Shown here one piece after another: positions 7,949 to 17,138 of a DNA stretch of 64,000 nt. The DNA lies in assembly GCF_007830295.1 (NCBI RefSeq), contig NZ_VLKC01000002.1, forward strand, positions 1,026,940 to 1,090,939, given 5' to 3'. The DNA comes from Sporomusa sp. KB1 (lineage in GTDB: Bacteria; Bacillota; Negativicutes; Sporomusales; Sporomusaceae). Position numbers and translations under genes: made by a program. How positions within the stretch are numbered: position 1 is the stretch's first letter; each line of letters opens with the position of its first letter. The notes under the pieces were generated by a model. The model did not search any database. It saw only the letters and a list, made by a program, of their open reading frames with translations, and had not been told where the DNA came from.

Positions 7949-10900
7949 TTACTGCATCCCTTGCGCCAATTCGATGGCGGCCTCCTCCGTAAGCGGTTTA
8001 CCGAAAATATACCCTTGTATACGATCACATCTGTACTCCGACAATATTTTTAGCTGCTTCTCAGTCTCCACACCTTCTGCTACTAGGGTGAGGCCCAAAG
8101 TATGGCCTAAATTAATAATTGCCCCCACTACATGCAGCTGTGCTTGATCATTAATAATCTCGTCTATAAACGATTTATCAATTTTTAGTACCCCTACCGG
8201 TAAACTCCTTAAATAAGTTAATGATGAGTAACCAGTACCAAAATCGTCTAGCGAAAGTATTACTCCGAGCTCTCGCAATTGACATAGCTTGAGAATAGCA
8301 TCATTCACCGATTCAATAAAAACACTCTCGGTAATTTCAATTTCAATCTGCCCCGGCTCTATACCTGCATTCTCAATGCAACTGCGAACCTTGTCCACAA
8401 AGTTATCTGATACCAACTGCCGCGGGGAAATATTCACCGCTACGTTAATATTTCCTTTCCCCAGGTCTGATAATCGCCTGGCAAAACGGCAAGCCTCTGT
8501 AAATACCCATTCACCGATAGGCACGATAAGACCAGTTTGTTCAGCTAAAGGAATAAAGCGGTCAGGCGGCATGAAACCGTGGTCAGCACTGTTCCACCGC
8601 ACCAGAGCCTCGAAGCCAACCAGATACTCTCCCGCTGAAGCAAACTGAGGCTGGTAGTGCAGCGAAAACTCTCCACGTTCCAACCCTCGTCGCAAACCAT
8701 TTGTTAACACCATTTTTGCATTGGTCTCTTGGAGCAATACCGGCTCGTAAAAACGCCAACAGTTCTTCCCCGCTTTTTTAGCAGCATACATAGCAATATC
8801 AGCTTTTTTAAGGAGATCTTCCGCCATGCTGCCATCATCAGGATAAACTACAACCCCAACACTGGCTGATAAATGTACCCTTTCAAAAGCTACCCGGTAT
8901 TCCTTACAGAGTTCACGAATAACATTACCAGCAATTTTAGCTGCTCTATCCCGGTTAGTTTCCCTTGGCACGACAACAATAAATTCGTCGCCGCCTATAC
9001 GAGATATAAATGCCCCTTCTCCGACTGCCGCCACAAGATACTGGCTTACTGTAACAAGAACATCATCACCAAACGAATGCCCAAAATTATCATTTATTTC
9101 TTTGAATTCGTCTATATCAATAAACAAAATAACACCAGATGACTGACCGAGATGAGCCCTCTCCATCATTGCCTTTAGATACAAATTCAAATTCACGCGA
9201 TTAGGTAAACCTGTCAATGTGTCATGAAATGCAATCTCACTAATCCTCTTCTGTGCAGTATCCTGTTCTAAGGCCACAGACGCCAGATCAGCAAACTGAT
9301 GCAGGTTGGCTAAATCCTCCGCTTTAATAGACGTAGCGACTTCACGCCAACTTATTGTAAGAATTCCGCTTACTTTACCGGCTTGTTTCAGAGGAACTGC
9401 GATCACACTACTTGTTGAAGGGTTTAATGCTTTATCAAAACTCCGCTTAGGATGGGCACGATAATCGGCAATGTAAAAAATCTTACCTGTAGAATAAACC
9501 TGCCCCTGAATCCCTAAATTGCCCGGTTGTGACTGCATAATCTGCGCTCTGTCGATTCCAATGCCGTAATGGATATAAAAATTTTTTCCGCTATCATCGA
9601 ACAAACCAATATAACCTGCTACAGCATTAAGCAGTTTTATTGCATTATGCAGAATCGTTTCCAGGATATCTTCCCTTTCACCGCCTTGCCGCTGTGTTAA
9701 AAGACCGGTTATCGCTCTGTATTGCCGTTCACGTAGTATTAGATTTTCCTCAGTTTGACGCCTAGCTAAATTTTCATCATTCAGACGCTGATTTGTATCC
9801 TCCAGTATTTCATTCATGGCTGCCATTTCTTGATTGGCAGCCGCCAATTGAGCCGTCCGTGCCTCAACCAGGCTTTGTAAGCGCTCGCGATGTTGGCGCA
9901 ATTCATATACCATCTGGTTAAAATTCGTAGCCAAGATGCCAAATTCATTAGCAGAGCTAACCGTTAGCTCTACAGCCAAATCACCCTCTTTAATCTGGTT
10001 AGTAGCGTGCACTATATCTATGAGAGGATTAGTCAGTCTACGTGAGAACCACATTGTTAAAAATGCCGAAAATACAATAACCAATATTCCAACAAGAGTA
10101 GCATTTAATGTTACGTAATCCATAAAGGCCATAATAGTTCTTTTTTCCTGTACTACAATCAAGCTCCAGGATTTGGACTTTCCCGGTATGGAAATAGCCC
10201 TGTATGCACACATATACTTCTCGCCATTAGTGTCGATGTATTCTCCGGCGCCAATCTCGCCTGCTGTAACCTTAGCGGCAATAGTTTGCAAGGAGGGCGC
10301 CAGTTCAAAGGGAATTTCCTCGGTAACTTCGTTATTTTTGTCGTCTCTTAGTGGTATGCCAGCCAAATCTCTCAATAATACTTTTTTCTTCATTGTTTTA
10401 TAGTTATACAGTTCAGCAGCCTGTTGCCTATCTGGATGAGCTATCACTACCCCTTCTCCATCTAAAAGGCAGGCATAACTTTCCCCACCCGAACTATAGT
10501 TCTCTACCATCTGCTGCAATTGCTTTATTTCGATATCTGCCAATAAAATTCCGTATAACTTACCCTGTGAATATATCCCCTGAATAATTGATGTTACCGG
10601 AGAGTCAGAAAATACGGAGTAATAGCTTTGGGAAATATACGGTTGTCTTTCCGCAATAAATTTTTTAAACCACCACCGCTCAGATCTGTTGACCAAAGAA
10701 CCACTCGTTTTAGCCGTTTGGTCTCCATTAAGGTCTTGGATAGTCAAAACCTGGTAAAATGGGTACTTTCTTTTAATCTCTGTTAATAATTGATATTGTT
10801 TTTTGGGATCCATGTTTTCCAAATCAGGATATTCAGCTATTAATTGGTTGACATTATATGCATTCTGCATAAACTGAGCGATATTAAAGGCCAAGCTTTC

Positions 10901-11044
10901 TGTCGTAGCCTGAAGGCTATATTGCATCTTGCTTTCATAATCTTCTGATATCAAAGAGTAACTAATCATTAGTGTAGAAACCATCGCAAGTAATATTAGT
11001 GAACATATAATTAAGGTCAATTGATGGCGAATTGAAAACTGCAT
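7949..11044 (-). CDS. Membrane sensor with dCache, HAMP, GAF, GGDEF and EAL domains
   Basis: A 1031-residue c-di-GMP turnover protein. Order: transmembrane helix (about 10-30), a large extracellular double-Cache-like sensor with SYYSVFSDSPVTSIIQGIY, a second helix (about 305-325), HAMP, a coiled coil (about 380-440), GAF (about 455-600), GGDEF (about 612-770) with intact SRIGGDEFIVVV, and EAL (about 785-1030) with FEALVRW, NISPRQL, DDFGTGYSSLTYL and GVETEKQ. The RxxD inhibition site before GGDEF is absent (GEGAFISRI), so any cyclase activity would lack that product control. The EAL catalytic residues look complete. It is the first gene of the operon with the CitAB-like pair. Whether it makes or degrades c-di-GMP cannot be told. 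Confidence 0.93.
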   Translation of the reverse strand: MQFSIRHQLTLIICSLILLAMVSTLMISYSLISEDYESKMQYSLQATTESLAFNIAQFMQNAYNVNQLIAEYPDLENMDPKKQYQLLTEIKRKYPFYQVLTIQDLNGDQTAKTSGSLVNRSERWWFKKFIAERQPYISQSYYSVFSDSPVTSIIQGIYSQGKLYGILLADIEIKQLQQMVENYSSGGESYACLLDGEGVVIAHPDRQQAAELYNYKTMKKKVLLRDLAGIPLRDDKNNEVTEEIPFELAPSLQTIAAKVTAGEIGAGEYIDTNGEKYMCAYRAISIPGKSKSWSLIVVQEKRTIMAFMDYVTLNATLVGILVIVFSAFLTMWFSRRLTNPLIDIVHATNQIKEGDLAVELTVSSANEFGILATNFNQMVYELRQHRERLQSLVEARTAQLAAANQEMAAMNEILEDTNQRLNDENLARRQTEENLILRERQYRAITGLLTQRQGGEREDILETILHNAIKLLNAVAGYIGLFDDSGKNFYIHYGIGIDRAQIMQSQPGNLGIQGQVYSTGKIFYIADYRAHPKRSFDKALNPSTSSVIAVPLKQAGKVSGILTISWREVATSIKAEDLANLHQFADLASVALEQDTAQKRISEIAFHDTLTGLPNRVNLNLYLKAMMERAHLGQSSGVILFIDIDEFKEINDNFGHSFGDDVLVTVSQYLVAAVGEGAFISRIGGDEFIVVVPRETNRDRAAKIAGNVIRELCKEYRVAFERVHLSASVGVVVYPDDGSMAEDLLKKADIAMYAAKKAGKNCWRFYEPVLLQETNAKMVLTNGLRRGLERGEFSLHYQPQFASAGEYLVGFEALVRWNSADHGFMPPDRFIPLAEQTGLIVPIGEWVFTEACRFARRLSDLGKGNINVAVNISPRQLVSDNFVDKVRSCIENAGIEPGQIEIEITESVFIESVNDAILKLCQLRELGVILSLDDFGTGYSSLTYLRSLPVGVLKIDKSFIDEIINDQAQLHVVGAIINLGHTLGLTLVAEGVETEKQLKILSEYRCDRIQGYIFGKPLTEEAAIELAQGMQ

Positions 11045-11368
11045 ATAATAATTACACCCCTAAATTAAAACCATACGTTCTGCCTTTCGAATAAAAATTA
11101 CTCTAATTTTTAATTGCTGAGAAGCGAAGTGTATCCCTTTGCCCGCCTTTCTATGTATATGGGAATTTTCAAATTTCTTGTAATTATATCTTATCACACC
11201 AGATTTTTAAATAGTAGTGCCATTCCCCTATGTCATTATGAATTTAAATATAAAAGGGGCTGTGGAAAAACTTAGCGATAAGTTTTATCCACAGCCCCAC
11301 TTTATATGGATTTTGCTAATAAAGATAGTACAACAAAAGACCGCTCACATAAGCTGCTATCACTGCGC
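11045..11368. other. Non-coding gap with a promoter-like region and a long palindrome
   Basis: No gene is seen. On the minus strand, a TATAAT-like box (GATATAATT) lies about 150 bases upstream of the GGDEF-EAL start and could be its promoter, although no good -35 is visible. A palindromic element occupies 11256-11298. Confidence 0.4.
11256..11298 (-). terminator. Long palindrome, probable terminator of leuA
   Basis: GGGGCTGTGGA pairs with TCCACAGCCCC, and an inner AAACTTA/TAAGTTT arm continues the stem. On the minus strand CCCCTTTTATATTT follows, which suits termination of the upstream synthase gene ending at 11369. The arm contains TTATCCACA, matching a DnaA box by sequence, probably by chance. 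Confidence 0.6.
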
Positions 11369-13357
11369 CTACTTCTTGTTACGAAATTGAACTGGTGTCA
11401 TTCCATGTTTTTTCTTAAATAATCTATTGAAATGTTCCACGTTCTGATAACCTACGCTATCAGCAATCTTTTCAACTGTCATGTTTCCATTTTTCAAAAA
11501 AGTACAAGCCTTTTTCATCCGGACATTTCTAACGATTTCGCCAAATGTCCCCCCTGATTTTTCCTTAATATATTTTGATAGATACGGGATTGACAAATGC
11601 ATCTGGTCAGAAAGTTCCTCTAACGTAACTGTTAAGTAATTTGTTTGGATGTAATTTATGATTTCATTAATTCTTTCATCCCTGCATTTATCCTCCGCCT
11701 GTATTTCGTCTAATTGATTGACAGCTACCACAAGGGCATTAATCGAAGAATTAATAATATCGTCATCAATTCCAACACCCCAATATAACTTGTTGTTGCA
11801 GCTAACTCCAACATAGGAAACCGCCTTGGAGGACGAACCTTTTGAATGGGCATGTTCTTCATAAATGGCTAACTCATAATGAATGTCAAAATATTGTTTA
11901 ATCGCATTGCTGACAGCATCCAGGCGTCCATTCCCATTTCCAACAATCGTTCTAACCTGTCCGTTATGATTTATAGTAACTTGGGCCATAATACCATCCA
12001 TTTGTTTAAAACGAAATTCCTCTATGTGAAAATACGGAGTGTTATTCATATATTTATCTTCAAATATTTGGTATACCCACTCTGGTGATAATTCTTTGTG
12101 TTCCCTGTCAGAAACACCCTTCACAGTGTAGCCGACATCCTCTTTCATCTTAGCAGGAATAGACATTCCATAATTTTCTTTCAGAATGTAGCCAATACCG
12201 CCCTTCCCTGACTGGCTGTTAATTCTGATAACATCTGAATCATATTCCCTCCCGACATCCTTAGGATCAATGGGAAGGTATGGCACTGACCATTGATCGG
12301 TTTTCCTTTCGTTCCTGTAATCCATCCCCTTGGCAATCGCATCTTGATGGGACCCAGAGAAGGCGGTAAATACCAGTTCGCCTGCATATGGCTGGCGAGC
12401 ATGCACTTGCATTCTAGTTAAATTCTCATATTTCTGGCATATTTCCGGCATATTGCTAAAGTCAAGTTTAGGATCAACACCATGTGAAAATAGGTTCATT
12501 GCCAACGTGATAATGTCAACATTTCCTGTTCTCTCTCCGTTTCCAAATAGCGTCCCTTCAATTCTATCGGCACCCGCAAGCATTCCCAATTCGGCATCAC
12601 AAACGCCACAGCCCCTATCATTGTGAGGATGTAAGCACAAAATAACGGAATCTCTGTATTTTAGATTCTTATTCATAAACTCCACTTGACTAGCAAATAC
12701 GTGAGGCATTGCATTTTCTACCGTTGTTGGCAAATTGATAATCGCTTTCTTATCAGGAGTCGGTTTCCATACATCCAGTACCGCATTACATATTTCCAAT
12801 GCATAATCCACTTCCGTTCCAGGAAAACTCTCTGGACTGTACTGGAATGAAAAATTACCAGTTGTCTCTTCTGCCAAATTCTTTAATAACTCTGCACCAT
12901 CAACAGCAATCTGCTTGATTTCTTCCTTACTTTTTCTAAACACCTGCTCCCGCTGAGCAACAGATGTAGAATTATACAAATGAATTACGGCGTGGGGGGC
13001 TCCCTTAACAGCCTCAAAGGTTTTTTTAATAATATGTTCCCGGGCCTGTGTCAATACCTGAATGGTTACATCTTCTGGTATCATGTTTCTTTCTATTAAT
13101 GCCCTTAAGAAGTTATATTCCGTATCTGATGCCGCCGGGAAGCCCACCTCAATTTCCTTGAAGCCGATGTCTATCAGCATCTGAAAAAATTCTATTTTTT
13201 CCTCCAAACTCATTGGTTCGATAAGCGCTTGATTTCCGTCTCTTAAATCAACACTGCACCAGATTGGGGGGGCACTGATATGATCTTTCCTAACCCAGTC
13301 ATAGGATACTTGGGGTGGCATAAAATATGCCCTTTCATATTTTTCAAAATTTTTCAT
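11369..13357 (-). CDS. leuA: 2-isopropylmalate synthase with C-terminal AraC-type DNA-binding domain
   Basis: A 662-residue fusion. Residues 1 to about 555 are a full-length LeuA of the long type. The catalytic barrel has [23 protein letters not shown], metal ligands in [10 protein letters not shown] and [15 protein letters not shown]; the C-terminal regulatory region (about 430-555) contains [20 protein letters not shown]. It condenses acetyl-CoA with 2-oxoisovalerate in leucine synthesis. From about residue 560 follows a complete AraC/XylS domain with two helix-turn-helix units: [20 protein letters not shown] and [20 protein letters not shown], ending [10 protein letters not shown]. The ATG at 13357 follows a GAAGGGAG site; a 31-codon upstream extension is rejected. 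A leucine T-box precedes it. The reading frame is continuous with no sign of a junction artefact. Confidence 0.93.
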   Translation of the reverse strand: MKNFEKYERAYFMPPQVSYDWVRKDHISAPPIWCSVDLRDGNQALIEPMSLEEKIEFFQMLIDIGFKEIEVGFPAASDTEYNFLRALIERNMIPEDVTIQVLTQAREHIIKKTFEAVKGAPHAVIHLYNSTSVAQREQVFRKSKEEIKQIAVDGAELLKNLAEETTGNFSFQYSPESFPGTEVDYALEICNAVLDVWKPTPDKKAIINLPTTVENAMPHVFASQVEFMNKNLKYRDSVILCLHPHNDRGCGVCDAELGMLAGADRIEGTLFGNGERTGNVDIITLAMNLFSHGVDPKLDFSNMPEICQKYENLTRMQVHARQPYAGELVFTAFSGSHQDAIAKGMDYRNERKTDQWSVPYLPIDPKDVGREYDSDVIRINSQSGKGGIGYILKENYGMSIPAKMKEDVGYTVKGVSDREHKELSPEWVYQIFEDKYMNNTPYFHIEEFRFKQMDGIMAQVTINHNGQVRTIVGNGNGRLDAVSNAIKQYFDIHYELAIYEEHAHSKGSSSKAVSYVGVSCNNKLYWGVGIDDDIINSSINALVVAVNQLDEIQAEDKCRDERINEIINYIQTNYLTVTLEELSDQMHLSIPYLSKYIKEKSGGTFGEIVRNVRMKKACTFLKNGNMTVEKIADSVGYQNVEHFNRLFKKKHGMTPVQFRNKK

Positions 13358-13481
13358 AATATTCTCCCTTCTTTCACCGCCTGCAGCATATGAAAAGACT
13401 TGGCTTGTGCAAAGTCCTTTTGGACGCCGGCAGAAGCCTTCGTCGTTCAATCCAGGGAAAGTTAACCTTTCCCCTCTGGAT

Positions 13482-13735
13482 AAAAAAATCTTTCGTCTCT
13501 ATAATCCATTACAATGGATTATAGAGACGAAAGACAAGCTCCCGCGGTACCACTCTATTTTATGATCACCATACACTCATCGGCACTATTAATGCCTATC
13601 CCGATAACGGAGGACTTCCGTCATGACCTACTAGTATTTCAGCCAGAAGCTCCAAGGCGAGTTCACCACATTTCTCATACTGTTTTGCATCATCCAACAG
13701 CTTTCTGAAATCAATTTGTGGATACTATTCCTCTT
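13482..13735 (-). promoter_or_regulatory. T-box leader, leucine specific
   Basis: The minus strand carries the T-box sequence AGAGTGGTACCGCGG (13541-13555), which pairs with uncharged tRNA acceptor ends. It is followed by a strong intrinsic terminator (arms CTTTCGTCTCTATAATCCAT and its complement, then a T-run, 13482-13533). Upstream, a stem I region contains GGTGAACTCGCC, where CTC (13659-13661) is the likely specifier, reading leucine. The downstream gene is leuA, which agrees. Low charged tRNA-Leu would favour antitermination and synthase expression. Confidence 0.9.
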
Positions 13736-13745
13736 CATATCAAAT

Positions 13746-14075
13746 ACTTTATTAAACTATCCAATAATTAAATTCACTTCAATAATTATAGTAACATTTT
13801 CGCATGCTCTCTAATCCTAATTGAATAGTAACATATATCTTCTGTCTTGCGTAGTGATAAAATTAATCATTTTTCTTGATCTTTTTTATTCTTTCACTAT
13901 TTATCATAAAAGAAAGAGGAAGAACGGCAAATTTTTTAAGGATATGCCCCCTCTATACAGAGTTTACCATTTGCTTCTCTGCGTGTCAAGGAACCTACCC
14001 CTGCGACACCAGGACTAAAAGGGCACTTTTTGTTTTCTCAATTTGTTCATATAAAAATTTTATTTCCCCTAAAAC
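13746..14075. other. AT-rich gap upstream of the T-box
   Basis: No gene is supported; the short open frames here lack ribosome sites and family features. The leuA promoter must lie here on the minus strand, but no convincing -35/-10 pair was found. Confidence 0.4.
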
Positions 14076-14121
14076 AATAAACTCCCGCCAAATTTTTACA
14101 AAAATTTGGCGGGAGTTTATT
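14076..14121. terminator. Terminator after azlD
   Basis: AATAAACTCCCGCCAAATTT pairs perfectly with its complement around a short loop. The stem begins and ends in A/T runs, so it can act in both directions. It lies 65 bases past the azlD stop. Confidence 0.8.
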
Positions 14122-14185
14122 CGCTATTACCAATGGTACGGCTCCCGACATCATTGCTAACGGCAAATTCTTAAGTTTGCACAGA

Positions 14186-14512
14186 TCAAATCCCAAAACT
14201 GCGTATTGCTAGCATAGCGACCATACCACCGCCCATAGTCACCAGGGGCGGTTGACGAAAGTAGGCTAAAAGCGTTGCTATTGTGCCGGCAATAAGATAA
14301 CTATTCCCTGTTGAAATTTCAATGTAACCTTGTGGCGCAAAAAGTGTCGGAGCAATTAAAGCAGTAAGTATCGCCGTTGGTACATGCTTCAAGAATCGTT
14401 TAAGACGTTGGGAGATGCCTGCACTGCCAAAAATCGCAAAGCTAGCAAACCGCGTAAAGAAAGTAGCAATAGCCATAGCAACAATGGTGATAACAGCTTC
14501 AGTTCTCATCAT
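14186..14512 (-). CDS. azlD: AzlD family branched-chain amino acid exporter subunit
   Basis: A 108-residue protein with four hydrophobic helices. The AzlD signature appears as the N-terminal ATFFTRFASFAIF, followed by RFLKHVPTAILTALIAP. AzlC and AzlD together export branched-chain amino acids or analogues across the cytoplasmic membrane. The ATG at 14512 follows GGAGGG and overlaps the end of azlC by 14 bases; the eight upstream codons in frame are not needed. Paired with azlC as a two-gene operon. Confidence 0.88.
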   Translation of the reverse strand: MMRTEAVITIVAMAIATFFTRFASFAIFGSAGISQRLKRFLKHVPTAILTALIAPTLFAPQGYIEISTGNSYLIAGTIATLLAYFRQPPLVTMGGGMVAMLAIRSFGI

Positions 14513-15188
14513 TTTCAGCCCCCTCCAAAATTCCACCAGCCACAGCCGCAGTCAAGCAGGCAATAATGATATACCATTTTCCTGGGATGGTGACCGCCGC
14601 CATTATGCTAACCCCAGCGGCAACCAGACATACCAACACGTTAAGTTTGTCAGTAAGGCGCGGAATTAATAATGCCAAAAAGGTTGCCGGCATGACAAAG
14701 TCCAGTCCCCACGAGAGTGGGTCACTGATGTGGCTGCCAAGAAGTATTCCTCCAGCAGTTGATACAGCCCATGTAACATATCCAGTCAAATTACTTCCTA
14801 GTTGGAAAGCAGCACTATAGCCGTTTGCTTGTGCACGACTAATCGTTACCGCATAAGTCTCGTCAGCCATACCAAATGAGAGGAGAGCTTTCTGGGGCAA
14901 TGATAATCCAGTCATATAAGGAGCAAGCGACATCCCCATTAACAGATGACGAAGGTTTATCAACAACGCGGTTAGAGCAATCATTGCCATCCCAGCCCCT
15001 TCCGCAAACATGGGCAGACTGATAAACTGGGCTGCCCCGGCAAAGACCAACAGCGACATTAACAACGTCTCTCCTGGCGTAAGTCCGATGGATTGAGCAA
15101 CGATGCCATAAGCAAGCCCGAACGGAAATACCCCCACCATGATGGGAAGGGTGTCTTTAATTCCTTCGAAGAATTCCTTTGTTTTCAT
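14499..15188 (-). CDS. azlC: AzlC family branched-chain amino acid exporter subunit
   Basis: A 229-residue protein with about seven hydrophobic segments. AzlC landmarks: GIKDTLPIMVGVFPFGLAYG at the N-terminus, MSLLVFAGAAQF, LINLRHLLMGMSLAPY and FGMADETYAV. It forms the larger half of the AzlCD exporter. It is divergent from a MocR-type regulator with 225 bases between them, and its leader contains a nested inverted repeat (15240-15293), so regulation by that neighbour or by leader structure is likely. The actual substrate has not been shown; branched-chain amino acids are inferred from the family and from the nearby leuA. Confidence 0.9.
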   Translation of the reverse strand: MKTKEFFEGIKDTLPIMVGVFPFGLAYGIVAQSIGLTPGETLLMSLLVFAGAAQFISLPMFAEGAGMAMIALTALLINLRHLLMGMSLAPYMTGLSLPQKALLSFGMADETYAVTISRAQANGYSAAFQLGSNLTGYVTWAVSTAGGILLGSHISDPLSWGLDFVMPATFLALLIPRLTDKLNVLVCLVAAGVSIMAAVTIPGKWYIIIACLTAAVAGGILEGAENDEN

Positions 15189-15239
15189 TGATGTCTCCTC
15201 CGTCCAGCTTGTTTAAACTATTGATAAGGGCAACTTAAT

Positions 15240-15293
15240 CGCTCTTATCTCCCACTTGCACCCTCACAAGTAGACACGGGGAGTTTTAGAGCG
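15240..15293 (-). promoter_or_regulatory. Nested inverted repeat in the azlC / mocR divergent region
   Basis: Three stacked arms share one axis: CGCTCT/AGAGCG outside, CTCCC/GGGAG in the middle, ACTTG/CAAGT inside, with an 8-base loop and small internal bulges. Nested pairing of this kind suggests an RNA fold in the azlC leader or a compound operator. It is not followed by a T-run, and I do not recognise a known riboswitch class. Confidence 0.45.
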
Positions 15294-15413
15294 AGTTAGT
15301 CATCAGATAATTTATAGCGTTTTACTTATCATAGTCAGCAGGAATACAATTGTAAATATCCAATATATCAATAAAAGAATACCAATTACTATTTTTTAAG
15401 GAGAATACGTTAA

Positions 15414-16925
15414 GTGGATATTACCAAAATGCTAAGTGGAGTTCGGATTGACCCCAAAGCGTCAGCACCCATATATTTGCAAATTGCTAATAGCTTAGCA
15501 GCCAAAATTAAAGAGTGCACACTTCCAGTTGGCACTAAGTTACTACCAGAACGCGAACTCGCCAGCCTGCTTGCGGTAAGTCGCACAACGATAATCAATG
15601 CCTATCGGTTGCTGGAAGAACGCGGTTTAGTAGCAACACGGATCGGCAGCGGAACCTATGTGGCAAATTTGAACATCGCTGATCAGCAAACCAACGATAT
15701 GCCATGGGGACAGCTATTTAGCCCCCACTACAAATCGCCATTATCTTCTTTACTTCGTTCGTTAGTCGCCACCCCAACGGCCGATGAAACTATTTCTTTT
15801 GCCGCAGGCATGCCAGACCCAGCCCTTTATGACCTTAAAATTATTGAAAAAGCCCTCATTAATGACAATCCCGGCTTAGATGCAATAGACTATGGCCACA
15901 TACCAATTGAAGGATACCCACCCCTTAGACGCTCCATGGCAACCTGGCAAACCGCCCAAGGCATATGCTCCACCCCTGATAATATTCTCATTGTGTCCGG
16001 CTCACAGCAAGGACTCTATCTCATTGTTAAGGCCCTCATAGAGCCAGGAGATTATGTTATCGTGGAGTCACCTACATATCTTGGGGCTATTCAGGTGCTA
16101 GAAGCTGCCGGAGCCCGCATTTTATGCCTGCCCCAATCTAACGCCCTCGATTTAGGAGTGCTTGAGGACTTTCTAATACGCTATCGCCCTAAGCTTTTCT
16201 ATACGATCCCCACCTTCCAGAATCCCACAGGGTGGGTCATGTCGCGTCACCATCGTCAGGAGTTAATCCGTATAGCCGCGCGCTACCGCCTCGCCATTGT
16301 GGAAGATGACCCATATAGTCAGCTATATTACGGACAACAGCCTCCACCTTCTCTCAAAAGTCTTGACACCTATGGCGGAGTAATTTATCTAGGGACATTC
16401 TCCAAAATCCTTTTCCCTGGGCTGCGAACCGGCTGGGTAAACGCCGCTCCTCAAGTCATTAATCGCCTGGCTCAGGAAAAACAATATATCGATCTCCACA
16501 GCAATAACCTTTCCCAAATCATTATTCATGCTTGCCTAGAACAAGATTACCTAACAGCTCATCTATCGTTCGTTCGAGGAGAATATAAAAAACGTCGCGA
16601 TACACTTGCGGGAGCTATCAGGCAATACTGTAGCACCGATTTAGATTTTGAACTGCCAGAGGGCGGGTTTTATCTTTGGTGCAACGTCCGTCCCCCTGCC
16701 GCTCCAGCTGAACTCCTTCGCCGCTCTGCTGCTGCAGGCGTCACTTTTGTACCTGGCGAAGCGTTCTATCTTAACAATACCGAAAGTCGCCAGATCCGTC
16801 TCTGCTTTGTAACACACAGTGAGGATCGATTAAAAGAAGGTATTCGACGACTAGCAAAAATTCTCACGTCAGGTGCTGCCAACACTATATTTTCCTCAAG
16901 AACAGCTGCTCGCCCTCTCATTTAG
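15414..16925 (+). CDS. MocR/GntR-type regulator with aminotransferase-like domain
   Basis: A 503-residue protein. Residues about 15-85 are a GntR winged helix (PIYLQIANSLAAKI, LLPERELASLLAVSRTTI, GLVATRIGSGTYV). The rest is a fold-type I aminotransferase domain with VSGSQQGLYLIVKAL, YTIPTFQNPTG, VEDDPYSQLYYG and the PLP lysine in YLGTFSKILFPGLRTGW. Such proteins are PLP-dependent transcription factors, though some act as real aminotransferases. A GTG start is used, with AAGGAG ten bases before. It is divergent from azlCD, and family members usually control a divergent neighbour, so azlCD is the probable target. The effector is unknown. Confidence 0.88.
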   Translation: MDITKMLSGVRIDPKASAPIYLQIANSLAAKIKECTLPVGTKLLPERELASLLAVSRTTIINAYRLLEERGLVATRIGSGTYVANLNIADQQTNDMPWGQLFSPHYKSPLSSLLRSLVATPTADETISFAAGMPDPALYDLKIIEKALINDNPGLDAIDYGHIPIEGYPPLRRSMATWQTAQGICSTPDNILIVSGSQQGLYLIVKALIEPGDYVIVESPTYLGAIQVLEAAGARILCLPQSNALDLGVLEDFLIRYRPKLFYTIPTFQNPTGWVMSRHHRQELIRIAARYRLAIVEDDPYSQLYYGQQPPPSLKSLDTYGGVIYLGTFSKILFPGLRTGWVNAAPQVINRLAQEKQYIDLHSNNLSQIIIHACLEQDYLTAHLSFVRGEYKKRRDTLAGAIRQYCSTDLDFELPEGGFYLWCNVRPPAAPAELLRRSAAAGVTFVPGEAFYLNNTESRQIRLCFVTHSEDRLKEGIRRLAKILTSGAANTIFSSRTAARPLI

Positions 16926-16961
16926 TAGTGCGGGTTCCTTTGCCCTGCTAATTTACTGCTT

Positions 16962-16999
16962 AAAAGTACTGGCACCGCGATAATTGCCAGTACTTTTTC
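16962..16999 (+). terminator. Terminator after the MocR-type gene
   Basis: AAAGTACTGGCA and TGCCAGTACTTTTT form a 12-base stem followed by T residues on the plus strand. Confidence 0.85.
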
Positions 17000-17138
17000 T
17001 CCTCAATTTGCCCCTGTATCTTGTAAGAATTTGCTTTAGAACGTGGCATTTTAAGGCTGTAATGTAGTATACTAGTCATAGATTATTGACAACAATTTCA
17101 TAAATGCTGTTATTTTGAAAGAATGATGAGGGATAAAT

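Noticed and set aside
11285..11293. TTATCCACA as a DnaA box and possible origin
   Set aside because: It is a single copy inside a palindromic terminator; no cluster of boxes and no dnaA/dnaN genes nearby.
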